From: Amphibalanus amphitrite
Lineage: Eukaryota > Arthropoda > Thecostraca > Balanomorpha > Balanidae
Length of the DNA: 64,000 nucleotides
NCBI RefSeq assembly: GCF_019059575.1
Contig: NW_024882033.1
Coordinates: 124,001-188,000 of the forward strand
Reading direction: 5' to 3'
A model generated the notes under the pieces. The model ran no database searches and was not told where the DNA came from. It saw only the letters and a list, made by a program, of their open reading frames with translations. The translations under genes and the position numbers were made by a program. The first letter of the stretch is position 1. Each line of letters begins with the position of its first letter. Positions 1-11,100 of this stretch are shown piece by piece.

Positions 1-521
1 GTTGAACACGGGACATGGATAAATCTGGCACAACTTCTGACATAATTTATCTGATAGAGATTGCTAGTAAATTTTATTTATACCTACTTAGCATATGATT
101 CCCCAACTGCAATGGAATTTGATGTTTCGTGATTCAAAGCATTTGCTCATGACTTGGAGTTTCAAACTTGCACACTTCTTTTCCATATCAACTCGTGACC
201 TTATTGACCACGAGACTGGTAGTTCCGTTCGCGCTATCTGAAGTGCGGCCTCATTCAGCATATCTCAAGGGTGATAGGGAAAGCGATACTGCCTCAGCAG
301 TGACTCGTCAAGCGCTTGACGCTAAAAAGCGTACGCCTTACGAGACAATCGTTTCTAGCGCTGTGCAGTGTGCAAAGATGTATTCGGGTTCGCCGCGACC
401 AGATTTGCACGGCGACGCTGATTAGCATACGGCGAGCAGATTCCACACACTCTGCCGGTCAGACGCTCGCACCGGCGGCCAAATATAGGGGCGGGCTCGG
501 AGGTGCGGGTCGCAGCCTTAC

Positions 522-656
522 CGCCCTTGGTCTCCGTGACCTTGACACAGACATCCCACGGGGTGGGGCAGGAGACGCTCCAGTACAGCTGCGGCGAGAA
601 CTCCTTGCCGCAGCCCGGGTGGGTGCTCACGCACTGATAGCACCAGATCGCCAGGC
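522..656 (-). CDS. Ly6/UPAR-domain protein, one internal exon (crimpled-like)
   Basis: This is one exon of a minus-strand gene whose other exons are not recognisable here. The acceptor (TTGCAG) lies just above 656 and the donor (GTAAGG) at 521-516. The 135-nt exon reads LAIWCYQCVSTHPGCGKEF and then WSVSCPTPWDVCVKVTE. The WCYQC start and the CP-x-P-x-D-x-CVKVTE block are typical of the N-terminal half of arthropod Ly6/UPAR three-finger proteins, and it looks closest to insect 'crimpled'. Such proteins are small, disulphide-rich, secreted or GPI-anchored, and act in the secretory pathway, in septate junctions or on channels. The signal-peptide exon should lie at higher coordinates, and the remaining cysteines and GPI signal should lie left of the window. 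Exon phases are 2 nt in and 1 nt out. The family call rests on cysteine spacing and motif; the orthologue assignment is tentative. Confidence 0.6.
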
Positions 657-3530
657 CTGCAACGGAGCGGCGGCCGGTGGTGGTGTCAGGTGGCAGTGAT
701 CAGCTGACGGCCCCCCGCCCGGTATCAGCTGACGGCGCGGCGCAGGCATATTTACGTCTGGACAACGAGTTGCGTTGGAGAGGCCGGAAATAGTGGCGAT
801 TTCAGGACCGCAAGAATGGACCGTCATTGGAATGATTCTTTTTTAAACCGTGCACTGTTTTCGGCCGGAATTTAATAGTTACTACAAAATATTTTGTAAT
901 TACGTTTCCACCAAGAATGAATGCCATCAGGGCTAAATTTTTAATACTATTGCATTTTGTCAAGAAGCATATAGTGCTGTTATATTGCAGTTTTAGCGCG
1001 TTTGTTACAAAATATGAAGCGAATAAGCGTCAGTGTAATTCATCTTTATTAAATATTCTGCTTTGTGTATTCCAAAAGGAGAGGAAACTATTTCATTTGT
1101 GCCTTCATGTCAGAATTGAAGGTGGATCATCAAATTTTCAACGCAGTTTACGAACAAGCATTTGGTCTTTCTCGCTTATAAGCAGTGGCTAAGAAAAGGT
1201 TGATCAATCCTGAAGTTCAGTCATCGTACCTCAACTTGGCAGCAAGATCCCCTACGAGTACGGACAGAGGATATATTGTATACATGTCCTGTAAATCAAA
1301 ACAAACAAGCATTTGGTCTTTCTCGTATATAAGACGTGGCTAAGAAATGGTTGATCAATCCTGAAGTTCAGTCATCATACCTCAACTTGGCAGCAAGATC
1401 CCCCAAGGACAGAGGATATATTGTAAACCTGTCCTGTTAATCAAAACATTTTTGTGCCTTCAAAGGCTTAAGTTATCTGTGGTGTGTTCGGAGTTAGGCT
1501 ATATGGCCGTTTTTGTTGTATGTATTTGTGGAGATTGAATATAACTGTGACCCTGTGCTTGTTTGTATACTTACGGTCAAACAGGGAACAGCACATTCAC
1601 ATAACATACTCACCTAGCACCTAACTCATAGCTGTACCCTGCAGGATCTGTACTTGTTCATGTCTCGAGCATTAACAAAGCACTAAAGTAGCTTAGTAAT
1701 CATTTCCCACATTTTCTGAGCATCTAACATGACATACAGCAGTGCAGAGCAGCTTCAGAGAAGAAACACTTTAAATGCACAGACTCACACCAGCCACCCA
1801 ATGAGCCAGTTCCTCAGACCTCAGTTGACTGTTTCCCTGGACACAGCTTGGCAATGTGAGCTAACTTTTGGCAAGTTGAAGGTTAGCAGGTAAGATTGAG
1901 TTAGGGTGAGTACCTACCTATAACTGGGTGCTACCATGCCATGCAGGTCTTGGGTAGGCTGCAAATATGTGTGATGATTGAGGTTAGGTCAGCTGTCAGG
2001 TTAGTCAGGTTCAGGTATGCTCATTGCTCAGGTCACATTTTTATGGACATTTGGCAAATTAAAAAACTAACAACCTGATCTAAGCTAACCCGACTAAACA
2101 TACACAACTACTGACTATAGGAACTGAGCACCTACCTACTTGTGCCTACATCTCATACCATGTCAAAGTAGAGTTCCTTGGTGGAAGATTACCCTCAGTA
2201 CTTTTTATCCCAGCCCTGTGAAGAAAACTAATACTTCTAAGCTCTGAGTCACTGCTGGCCATCCACAGGAAGAAACACTGAGACTGAGAGCTTTGCCATT
2301 GTATATTGGACCAATAATGACTATCACGAATGACTATGAACACATATGATCACATCATTGCATGGATTGTCACATTGACAATTTTACTACAATCCTTTTT
2401 TCAAGAAATACAGTGATGATGATTAACATCAAAATCAACATTAAGTGGATTTCGTGAGCCAAGCTTTCTCCTCCAGTAGCAATGGAATGATCGCATGTTT
2501 CATTTGCCAGACACTGAGTACCTGATGCACATTACAATCTGCATAGCATCTAAGCATAGTAAAACTGCCCAAGTCCATTCATTCTAGATTTTAACTTGAT
2601 AGTTAGCACTAATTTATCTTGCTGTTGTAAGTTATCATGATTCAATATTCATACCAATACATCAATATGCGCTCATCAGTCAACATTTTCTGGCATGATC
2701 CTGCTCAGCGTGCTCTTCAGTATTGCTCCAAAGTCTGCAATATTATAGCTTGTTTTTGGACAATAATTGCTCTTTTAATTTTACTTTTCTTGCTGATATA
2801 TGAGCCCGATCAACTTGCGTTTATCAACCAAAATTTCATAACTTGTTCAACTTGATATTGATATTGCTCAGTAGTCAGGACCTCTGTCAGCCTCCTGGAT
2901 ACTTCAGATTGTTTTCAGTCAACATGCTTCTTAAATATGATATAAGTCAATCTTAAGGGATCCAAAACATCCAACAAAACGACGTACAAGAGCAAGAAAA
3001 CCACCAGATAAACTAAAAAATGGCCTTGGAACAGAGCCAAGTGGTGCTCCATTTGTTTGTTTACAATGATTGTAGTGCTGATATATTTTTAGGACTCTGA
3101 ACGTCGGCTTATAAAAAATGAAACGTTTTTACAAAAGTTGTAAGGCAAGTAATATTTATCTGAAAGAACTAAAATATTCAAAAGCCAAACACTATGAAAT
3201 ACATGAATCAGAACGAAAAAGTAACCCAAAAATCCAGCCTAATCACCGGCTCCTAAAACTGCAACACAATCAGCACTTTTCCCCGCAACTCGTTGTCCAG
3301 ACGTAAATATGCGCGGCGCAGGGGGATCACATGACGCGAGTCCCGTCACCGGCAAATACTCGGCGTCATTACACAAATACGCACACTGAAACTGACACAA
3401 ATACGCACACTGAAACTGAGCATATATCTCACAGGAACTGCAGTCATTTTTATGCTGAGGATTGGAATGAGCGAACATCAAAGCGTAAAAGGGTTGAGGA
3501 AAATGATAACCACAATAAAGGAATGCGGAA
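657..3530. other. AT-rich non-coding stretch, no gene seen
   Basis: No ORF here has splice signals or family resemblance. The stretch holds the 150-bp tandem duplication described separately, short AGGTAG/CTACCT phrases around 1890-2140, and a twofold 24-bp repeat (AATACGCACACTGAAACTGA) near 3377-3422. It may be intronic to the minus-strand Ly6 gene. Confidence 0.5.
1153..1447. repeat. Tandem duplication, about 150-bp unit, two copies
   Basis: The segment beginning AACAAGCATTTGGTCTTTCT at 1153 recurs at 1304. Both copies continue through 'TTGATCAATCCTGAAGTTCA' and 'CTCAACTTGGCAGCAAGATC' to 'TCCTGT-AATCAAAAC'. The copies differ by scattered substitutions and small indels, so the duplication is not recent. 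No coding content was seen. Confidence 0.85.
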
Positions 3531-3584
3531 CCGATAAATACTTATAAATTGTTCATTAAATATCATTCGGCATCAATGACCATT
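3531..3584. repeat. Left copy of 54-bp direct repeat flanking a MITE
   Basis: It begins CCGATAAATACTTATAAATT and matches 4498-4551 with one visible difference (CATCAATGACC against CATCAATAACC). The two copies bracket the TIR element at 3598-4497. The right copy abuts the element, and the left copy is 13 bp away. Confidence 0.85.
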
Positions 3585-3597
3585 ATCAATGACCGAG

Positions 3598-4497
3598 TAG
3601 GGGAGAGTGGGGCAAAGCGGCCACCCGGGGCAAAGCGGCCACCCATCGTTTTAGCCCTTCATAGCTGGCGTCAGTTCCAATTTATGGTTTCCAATTATAA
3701 TTCTCTTCACGGTCGTTCGAATGAGCTAGACCGGGGTTTCAGGCCCATCACCATTGTTCTGTGAAACACGGAAAAGCATTTCTTGCCAGGTTACCAACTG
3801 TGTTTACAATTTTTAAATGTTATGTTATTCCATAACCGTTTTGGAATTTTTATAGGCGTTCTTGTCCATGCATTGCATGGTTATCGTACATGTACTCTAC
3901 CAATTTTAATGTTTTTTACCCCACTAATAGCTAAGCTGGAATATTTTTGTCTCGGACGGTATGCGCGGGGCAAAGTGGCCGGGGCAAAGTGGCCACCCCC
4001 CAATTGGCCATAAGTTGCTTCCATCTGGATAAAAACATTATTTATATTGAAATGTGTCGTCATGCATTCATCTTGGCCACTTTTCAGTTGCATGAGTTAC
4101 CAAATAATGCAATTAAATGTTTATTTTCATGAAAATCCTTTCTTTGTTTAGCTACAGGTGGAAGATGATAAAGAAAACATCCATCCTCGATTAACCTTGT
4201 CACCATCAAATACACTAGTCGTACACGAGGCAACTATTTTGTTTCTCATATCGGGACTTGAGAAGACGCCGGTGGCCGCTTTGCCCCAGGGTATGGGGCA
4301 AAGTGGCCAATATGCATAGGTTTAAAGTTTTGTCAATATCTTTCATATGTGAGCGCCTTTGGAAATAAAACGCAGTTGAAATAAAAGGCAACTTACTAGG
4401 GATCACATTGGTATAGAAAGAATCTTTCCAAGTTTAAAAATCAAGCGTTGGCATCGTGAGAAGCGTTAGGGTGGCCGCTTTGCCCCACTCTCCCCTA
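3598..4497. mobile_element. TIR element (MITE), GTGGGGCAAAG family, 900 bp
   Basis: The left end TAGGGGAGAGTGGGGCAAAG continues into CGGCCACC, and its exact reverse complement closes the element at 4470-4497. Both ends sit at TA, consistent with a TA target. There is no transposase. The phrase GGGGCAAAG(C/T)GGCC recurs internally: a tandem pair at the left end (about 3610-3645), another pair at about 3966-3998, and an inverted pair at about 4271-4310. The short reading frames inside show no conserved protein. Confidence 0.8.
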
Positions 4498-4551
4498 CCG
4501 ATAAATACTTATAAATTGTTCATTAAATATCATTCGGCATCAATAACCATT
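4498..4551. repeat. Right copy of 54-bp direct repeat flanking a MITE
   Basis: This is the partner of 3531-3584 and begins immediately after the terminal TA of the element at 3598-4497. It is too long to be an ordinary target-site duplication. Confidence 0.85.
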
Positions 4552-5216
4552 TGAGCAGGCATTCCAACAGCTCCAACTACTACGGACTTACGATCTCGTA
4601 ATCCGCACCACTCCATTTCTATAATTTCACTCGTACGTAATTCCCAACACGTTGAGGATTATTTCCGGCTGCCACTTAACACATCGTTTTTGGGTTACGG
4701 GCTCCAACTGGCGACTACGATTGATGAAAATTGTTTAGTCACATGTTTTTATTTTAGCCGTTTAGGTCACTTCCTCGTCGCTCTTTGCTGGCTGATATTT
4801 ATTGAGATTCGATGATCTATTCGACTTGATCAAAATCAAGTACAACTACATTACCTGATGGAATCTGTAGGCAAACCAGCATAAGAACAACAAGCTGATC
4901 ACGTATGTTCATTTTGCTGCTCAGATTTCAGAAAGTATTGAAACGTCTGTTTTCCTCTCGGCTTCTCCCTTTCTCACAGCAGCCAACAAATGACTGGTAA
5001 TGACCTGTGAACAAACACAAAGCAGTTATAAGCCATAAACTGTTAGTCATTCAGCAAGCTGAGGGACCATCTCCGGCGGCTAGAGCGGGCCAACTGAAAT
5101 CCCGTGTGTCCAGGATGCGGTGCGATTGTAGCGTTGTATCATGTATGTTGGTGTGTGATAGGATAGGATGAAATAGTACGGTATGGTACGGATGTATCGT
5201 GTGGTATGTGTGAGAG

Positions 5217-5453
5217 TACCGTAAAGTGGGGCTATTTGAGACAGTGGGGCTATTTGAGACAGTATTTAAAATCGCTATAAAATGAAGATCGTTTGATTTT
5301 TGTCTGATATTTTTGCTCAGGGAGGTGTGGAATCGAGCAGTAAATCGCCTGAGCAAAAAATCAAGCATAAATTTTAAGTGGTTTTTATTTTATAGCAATT
5401 TTAAATACTGTCTCAAATAGCCCCACTGTCTCAAATAGCCCCACCTTACGGTA
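5217..5453. mobile_element. Small MITE with about 56-bp TIRs, 237 bp
   Basis: The left end TACCGTAAAGTGGGGCTATT is followed by a second GTGGGGCTATTTGAGACAG unit. The right arm is the reverse complement of this double unit with one visible mismatch and ends CCTTACGGTA. The arms extend to TATTTAAAAT. There is no coding capacity. The element shares the AAAGTGGGG core with the MITEs at 3598 and 8325. Confidence 0.85.
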
Positions 5454-7880
5454 TGCATGAAATCAGTCATTCTTCCCATTGCCGAAGGCAATTGACTCGA
5501 GGCATGGAATAGCCACCGTCCGCAGCGGAATTGACTCAAAATGTGGCATAAATATAAACATAAATATAAATATAAGGTAAATAAAGACGGCATCCATGGG
5601 ACCGTTTTAACACACGCAAGTTCACACTCACATTTATAGTTTCATAACTTTCTTTCATAAAGGAGGGATTCATAGGACGTTGACGACCAGCAAAAACGCG
5701 TGCGAGTCAAGAAAGCCATGACTGGCCCTAGAAACCGGCAAACACGGTCCCGTCCCACCTCGAATACGGAAACATTATGTGGACTGTGGAAACATTCAAT
5801 CGGACGGAACAGACTCAAAGAGCGCGTTAAATCTAACCAAACCAAACCTAGCCCGGTGGGAGACAAAGAAAATATCGGAGCTGCGTCACCTACCATTCAC
5901 AGAACACCCATACAGCCATAAACCCAGCGAATGCAAGTGTTCAAATTACAGTCTCTATTTTACCGAAAGCATGGAAACATGATATCAGTGTTTACGATGA
6001 TTCATGGCGGGATCAACGGGAAAACTTCTTCGACCACCCAGTCATCCATGAGACCACAGGACGCTCAAGGTGCTTAGTAAAAACTGAGCAGTCATCCAAG
6101 TTCAACAAGTAAAGCCTGAGCAGCCGTCCAAGTTCAATCAACACAACACCTTCTCTGTAAGGTTATCAATGCATGGGCAAGCCTACCAACAGAATTGGTT
6201 AACCAGCTACCTCATGTCACCATACATTACATTTTATGTCTTGATGCTGTGATTACCTTCTTAGGCATTGGACTAATCAATAACACCATCACCCAAATGT
6301 AAAAAAGAGCATGAAGCATCAGTCATCAGATGGGTGTGGACTGCTAGTTAGAGGCCATATCTGTGGCATCACACCTATGATTTCTACTTCATTTTACAGA
6401 TTCTGAGATAGAAACATAATTATTTATATCATCAAAATATGAGTATGGCTAAAGCCCTAATGAACAAACAAAAATACCTCATCATCATTCTAAGTATTTT
6501 ACCTACCTACTGATCTGAGTTTATACTTCATGTGGAGTGGAGTACAAAATGTTCTATCAAAGCTGTTTTACTAGAAATAGATTCCTAGAAAAATTATTCA
6601 AGAGGCCTGGAAGTTGGAACAGCAGCCTGGAAAATTACAAAAAAATGAAAGATATGTAAGTACCTAAGAATTTATGTATGTAAATGTGCGCAGTGTATGT
6701 CTAAATGTAAGGTAAATGTATATCGTATGAATGGATTTGTATGTAAGGGTAAGTGTGAATTTTACCTATACATGCACTAGATGCACCCTCTATACATGAC
6801 GCGTTGCCTTCCTAACGAAACAAAGCAGTGTGTCCAAGAGCCAGGGCAGTAGGTACCTACCTAATGAGCCCTGCAGCATTTTATAAATTTATAAATGTGC
6901 TTGGGATATCTGAACTTATTCAGGAAGCAATGGGTAACAAAAAGGATACATTTAAAAGTAAATTACAAAAATAATGCAGTCCATTTTGCTGCTGTTCTGG
7001 TTCAGCCAAATTCAATCAATTGCAAAAACAAAAATCAAGGTATATGTACAGCTTTTAACTGACACAGAAGATTGGAACAGCAACACTTTTTTGTCATTTC
7101 CATAAAAGCATATATAACGAAAATTCGAATTCAGTATTTTATTCCGCCACACCCAAAACCCACATTCAAAGCCAAATCGTAATTCACACCCCGAGCCAAG
7201 GCTATAGAACTCCCCCGAGCACCCCGAGCATTTATCACACATAATGATAGAACGCATACTTGTTTTCAGCTATCTATCCAACAGCGTATGTCGGCAGAAA
7301 CCAGCAGATAGCAGCCAATCAAGGGCAAGAGCAAGGGCAAGAGTACGGAAAAGCTTGCATAAAAAGTTGAGATTTCTGTTGCATTAAGAGATAAAATATT
7401 AATCTAAGAGCCAAAAAATGATATAAAACGTACGAAAGTGCTTCAATTAAACTATTCAAGGTGCCTTGGCCAAATACATAAATAAAAAATCAAAAGTATG
7501 ACTTGTTGCATGTGAGCGAGTGTTCGCAAGCCGATGTAGAACATGACTAAATGTAAAAATTTTGCAACAGCCGCGCCAGTTTCACGCTCATTTCTGATAC
7601 CTCTTAAAAAACCTTTTCGAATTCGTTTTGCTGCAAAATCTTTCCAAAATATCAAAATTTAATGAATAAGTCGCCTATAAAAACTATTTTGAAATACTGA
7701 ATGGTAGGAGTAGAAAATAATTAGAATTTCGTGACATTTCTCCGTAAAGTTCTCATATAACTCAATGAGTATCGATAAATTGTTTTTTAACACATTTTGC
7801 GCAAAGTAAATATGTTAAAAATTGATTTTTTACAACATAAAACCAATATTTTGATCCCTTCTTACTAGCCACTGCCCAAG
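5454..7880. other. AT-rich intergenic DNA, no gene seen
   Basis: I see no supported ORF, exon or structured repeat beyond A/T-rich tracts and short TAC/GTA phrases. The DNA leads into the V-ATPase promoter on its right. Confidence 0.5.
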
Positions 7881-7887
7881 GCAGCTG

Positions 7888-8134
7888 TGACGTCACAGGT
7901 GTGGCTCAGCTGGGCTGTTGTAAAACAGTTTCTGATTGGTTTGACTTCCCAGTCAACCATGGTGTAAGCCAATAGCGTTGCAGGTTTTAGTGGTGTCTCA
8001 TCCCCAAATATTGAGTGTCACAAGACATGCGCACAAGCTCTCCTCTTTCCCGGCCATATTCTCGTCGCTGTCTCATCGCTCCTCGCGACGCCCGCAGTCG
8101 TTTGTGAAACAGTCTCCCAAAAATCAACGACAAG
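7888..8134 (+). promoter_or_regulatory. Probable promoter and 5' UTR of the V-ATPase subunit c gene
   Basis: A perfect CRE, TGACGTCA, is at 7888-7895. An inverted CCAAT (ATTGG) is at 7935-7939 and a CCAAT at 7969-7973. A C/T-rich GC-richer leader (about 8035-8134) runs into the start codon. There is no TATA box. CRE plus CCAAT boxes suit a broadly expressed gene. The transcription start is not located. Confidence 0.5.
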
Positions 8135-11100
8135 ATGTCTTCTGACGAGAGGCCCATCTATGGACCGTTCTTCGGTGTTATGGGAGCGGCTTCAGCCATG
8201 GTTTTCAGCGGTAAGTTGCGAGGCGAGACTTTCTATTCTGGCCGGATCACAATCTGCCGGCTGATATTCCCATTATTTCCCGTTATAAATCGCTTGCTTA
8301 TTGCTGACGGATCGACTGTTTCCATAGGGGAAAGTGGGGTAAGACGGTCAAGGTAGGTAAGACGGGCACCCCCTCTGCAGACCAAACCAATAGCGCTACG
8401 AGCGAGAAAAATTAGGACCAGAATAGCCTTTCCCACTACACACCGCCATTGAAGTCTGGTGAATTTGTGTTCGGTCAATAATCTTTTATTTTGATTTCTT
8501 TAAAACACTCATTTCATTGAAAACATTCATAATGTATTGTGCAAGCTTTTGTGTGCAGCACTATAGAGTTAAAAACTGGCAATCACTTGTGGCACACTCA
8601 TATGCCTCCAGTGTTCATTCACCGCGGATTTGCTTTGTCTGCATCAAATTGTCCACAGAGAAAAATCGTGCTGAACTTCTGACATTGAGTTTGGGGTAAG
8701 ACGGGCAACTATGAATCCGATGGGTCTGTAATGGTAAAAATATTTTTGTTGCTGTAGGAAAAAAGAAGCATTTCTGATAAGAATATGTTCGATTCCGATA
8801 CTCACAGACATGTTAGCAATATTCCTTCGGCACAGTTTATTCTCGAATAATGAATGTGAAAAACGGCTCTACATGGCTTCTGAACTAGGGCCTATATACG
8901 AGTATACGCCTTCTGCACGAATCTCGTATACTGCCATTTCCGAAGCACTTGAGACCAACGAGCGACTGTATCAATGCGGCTAATCTCGGGCATTTGCTGC
9001 GAGCTGTGCTGGTCGGTGAAAGAAGCTGGCCGTCTTGCCCTACCCATGTGACCGTCTTACCCCATGGAGTGGGGTAAGATGGGTTTTTGCAAGGTTTTGC
9101 AAAAATAGCTGCAGTTTATTTGTTGAGTCAGGTCTAAGTCTCATCTTCTGGCAAATGGAAGTAAAATGTCTGTAAAAGGTTTTCACTCAGTTTCCCGTTT
9201 CTATGATGTTTCTAACCGGCCGAAAAATGGCTCCAAAGTTAAGGTGCCCGTCTTACCCCACTTTCCCCTACATGCTTGCAATATGTTCCAAAATATCTAA
9301 TTGTCATGTTTATATAGTTGATAAAACGTTAATTTTTGTGACATGCTAAAGGTAATGTGTATAAATTTGTTGCTGAGCTGCCTGCTTTTACTCTAAACAG
9401 TTATAAGCTCCTTGTGTTTTGTGTAACTTTTATAATGTGCTTCATAGATTTTGCAAAGCTGAGGCCAATTATACCAACAGAAAAATAGCTGCGTGCCAGA
9501 ATTTTTTTTGCAAAATACTGCTTCACATACAGAGCGTAAACGGTACAGCCCTATCCGCTTATGTGCCCATCTCGTTCATGCTCCGTATGTGAAGCGGTCC
9601 TTAGCAAAGAAAAATTCGGTAGGCGGCTATTTCTCTGTTGGTAAAACTGGCCTCTGGTCAAAAATAAGGGTATTCATAATCATATAGCAGGCACCTCACA
9701 TGCTGTTGGATGTTGAAAACTGAGCTGGAGGATATGTCCAGTTACGTGATCTTCAAGAAGTTCTCCCCCTCTCTGCCTTCCCTAAGCCAACTGTCATGCG
9801 CTCTGTGCAAGTGAATTTCAAGAGCCCTGATCAAATTGCCCCAGGTGCTCTGTTTTCACTGTCCACCCACATGCTGCCACCCATTTTCTAAAGTTGCTAG
9901 ACTCTTCAGTCCTTCAGATATTTAGAAGGGTTTTGTTTTGGGATTCTTTAATAAAGAATCTTACAGAACAGCACAATCAAACATCACCTCACCTTACGGC
10001 TTACCTACAACCTACAGTTATAACCTAGGTACAGTGAAATTCAATATCTCAAGAACTGGAGTCTAGCAACTTTTCACAAACTGGTGGCAGCATGTGAGAT
10101 GCCTGCTATATGATCACCAAATTAGACCATTGGATTATAAAATGTGACCTTATGGTTTGCTTGTGTCATGTTTAAAATGAAATTGTCACAGAATTGTTCT
10201 CAAATCATTTTATTTCATGAATAGGTTTTAAAACTCTGTCATTTTGCAAAGCTCATTCCTGGTTGAATCCCTACTTACTGTGATTTTAGCTATGTCACTT
10301 GTGGTGCATGATTTAAATTGCAGAAAATTATTGTTCTGTGAAAGCTTTTACCTAAAGCTGATACTCTAGAGCTGATACTGTAGTATGCTTTTTGAGGTAG
10401 GTATGTCTAAGTAACAGCTACTTGCTATTGACTTGTTTTACATAATTTCTGAGCTTTGATTGTAAAAATTACTGCTTCTTTTCAGCCATGGGTGCTGCTT
10501 ATGGCACAGCGAAGTCTGGAACTGGTATTGCTGCCATGTCCGTGATGAGGCCAGAGCTCATCATGAAGTCCATCATCCCCGTGGTCATGGCTGGTATTCT
10601 GGCCATTTACGGCCTTGTGGTGGCTGTGCTCATCGCTGGAGGAATTGACAAGCCAGAGAAATATGAGCTCTTCTCGTAAGTCTTCCTTTTTAGACTTTAT
10701 TACCTATGTTTAAAGCTACTTACATTTTGTTTGGTGATAATTTTGTCGATTTTGTTGCAGTATGCTTTTTTGATAATTGGTGCCACTTATCTCACATATG
10801 TCATAGTTAGCCAATAGTATATTACATGCTTGTATTCACTGCATGCATTCACTGCATGTACAGCCCTCTGCAGACTGCGTGGTAGGTATTCTTTTTTCGA
10901 CAAAACCGAGAATAACTCAAAGACTAAGTTATCGGTCGGTCGGATCTCATTGCATAAAGATGCACCATGCTCCACTCCTTCGATTGGTTCTATCACTGAA
11001 CGAATTATACAACTAGTGTAGCAACAAAATGCAAGTTTGTTTTGGGGGCAGATATAAACTTTCTTGTATTGTTGCCAAACTAGCTGGAAAATGTATACCA

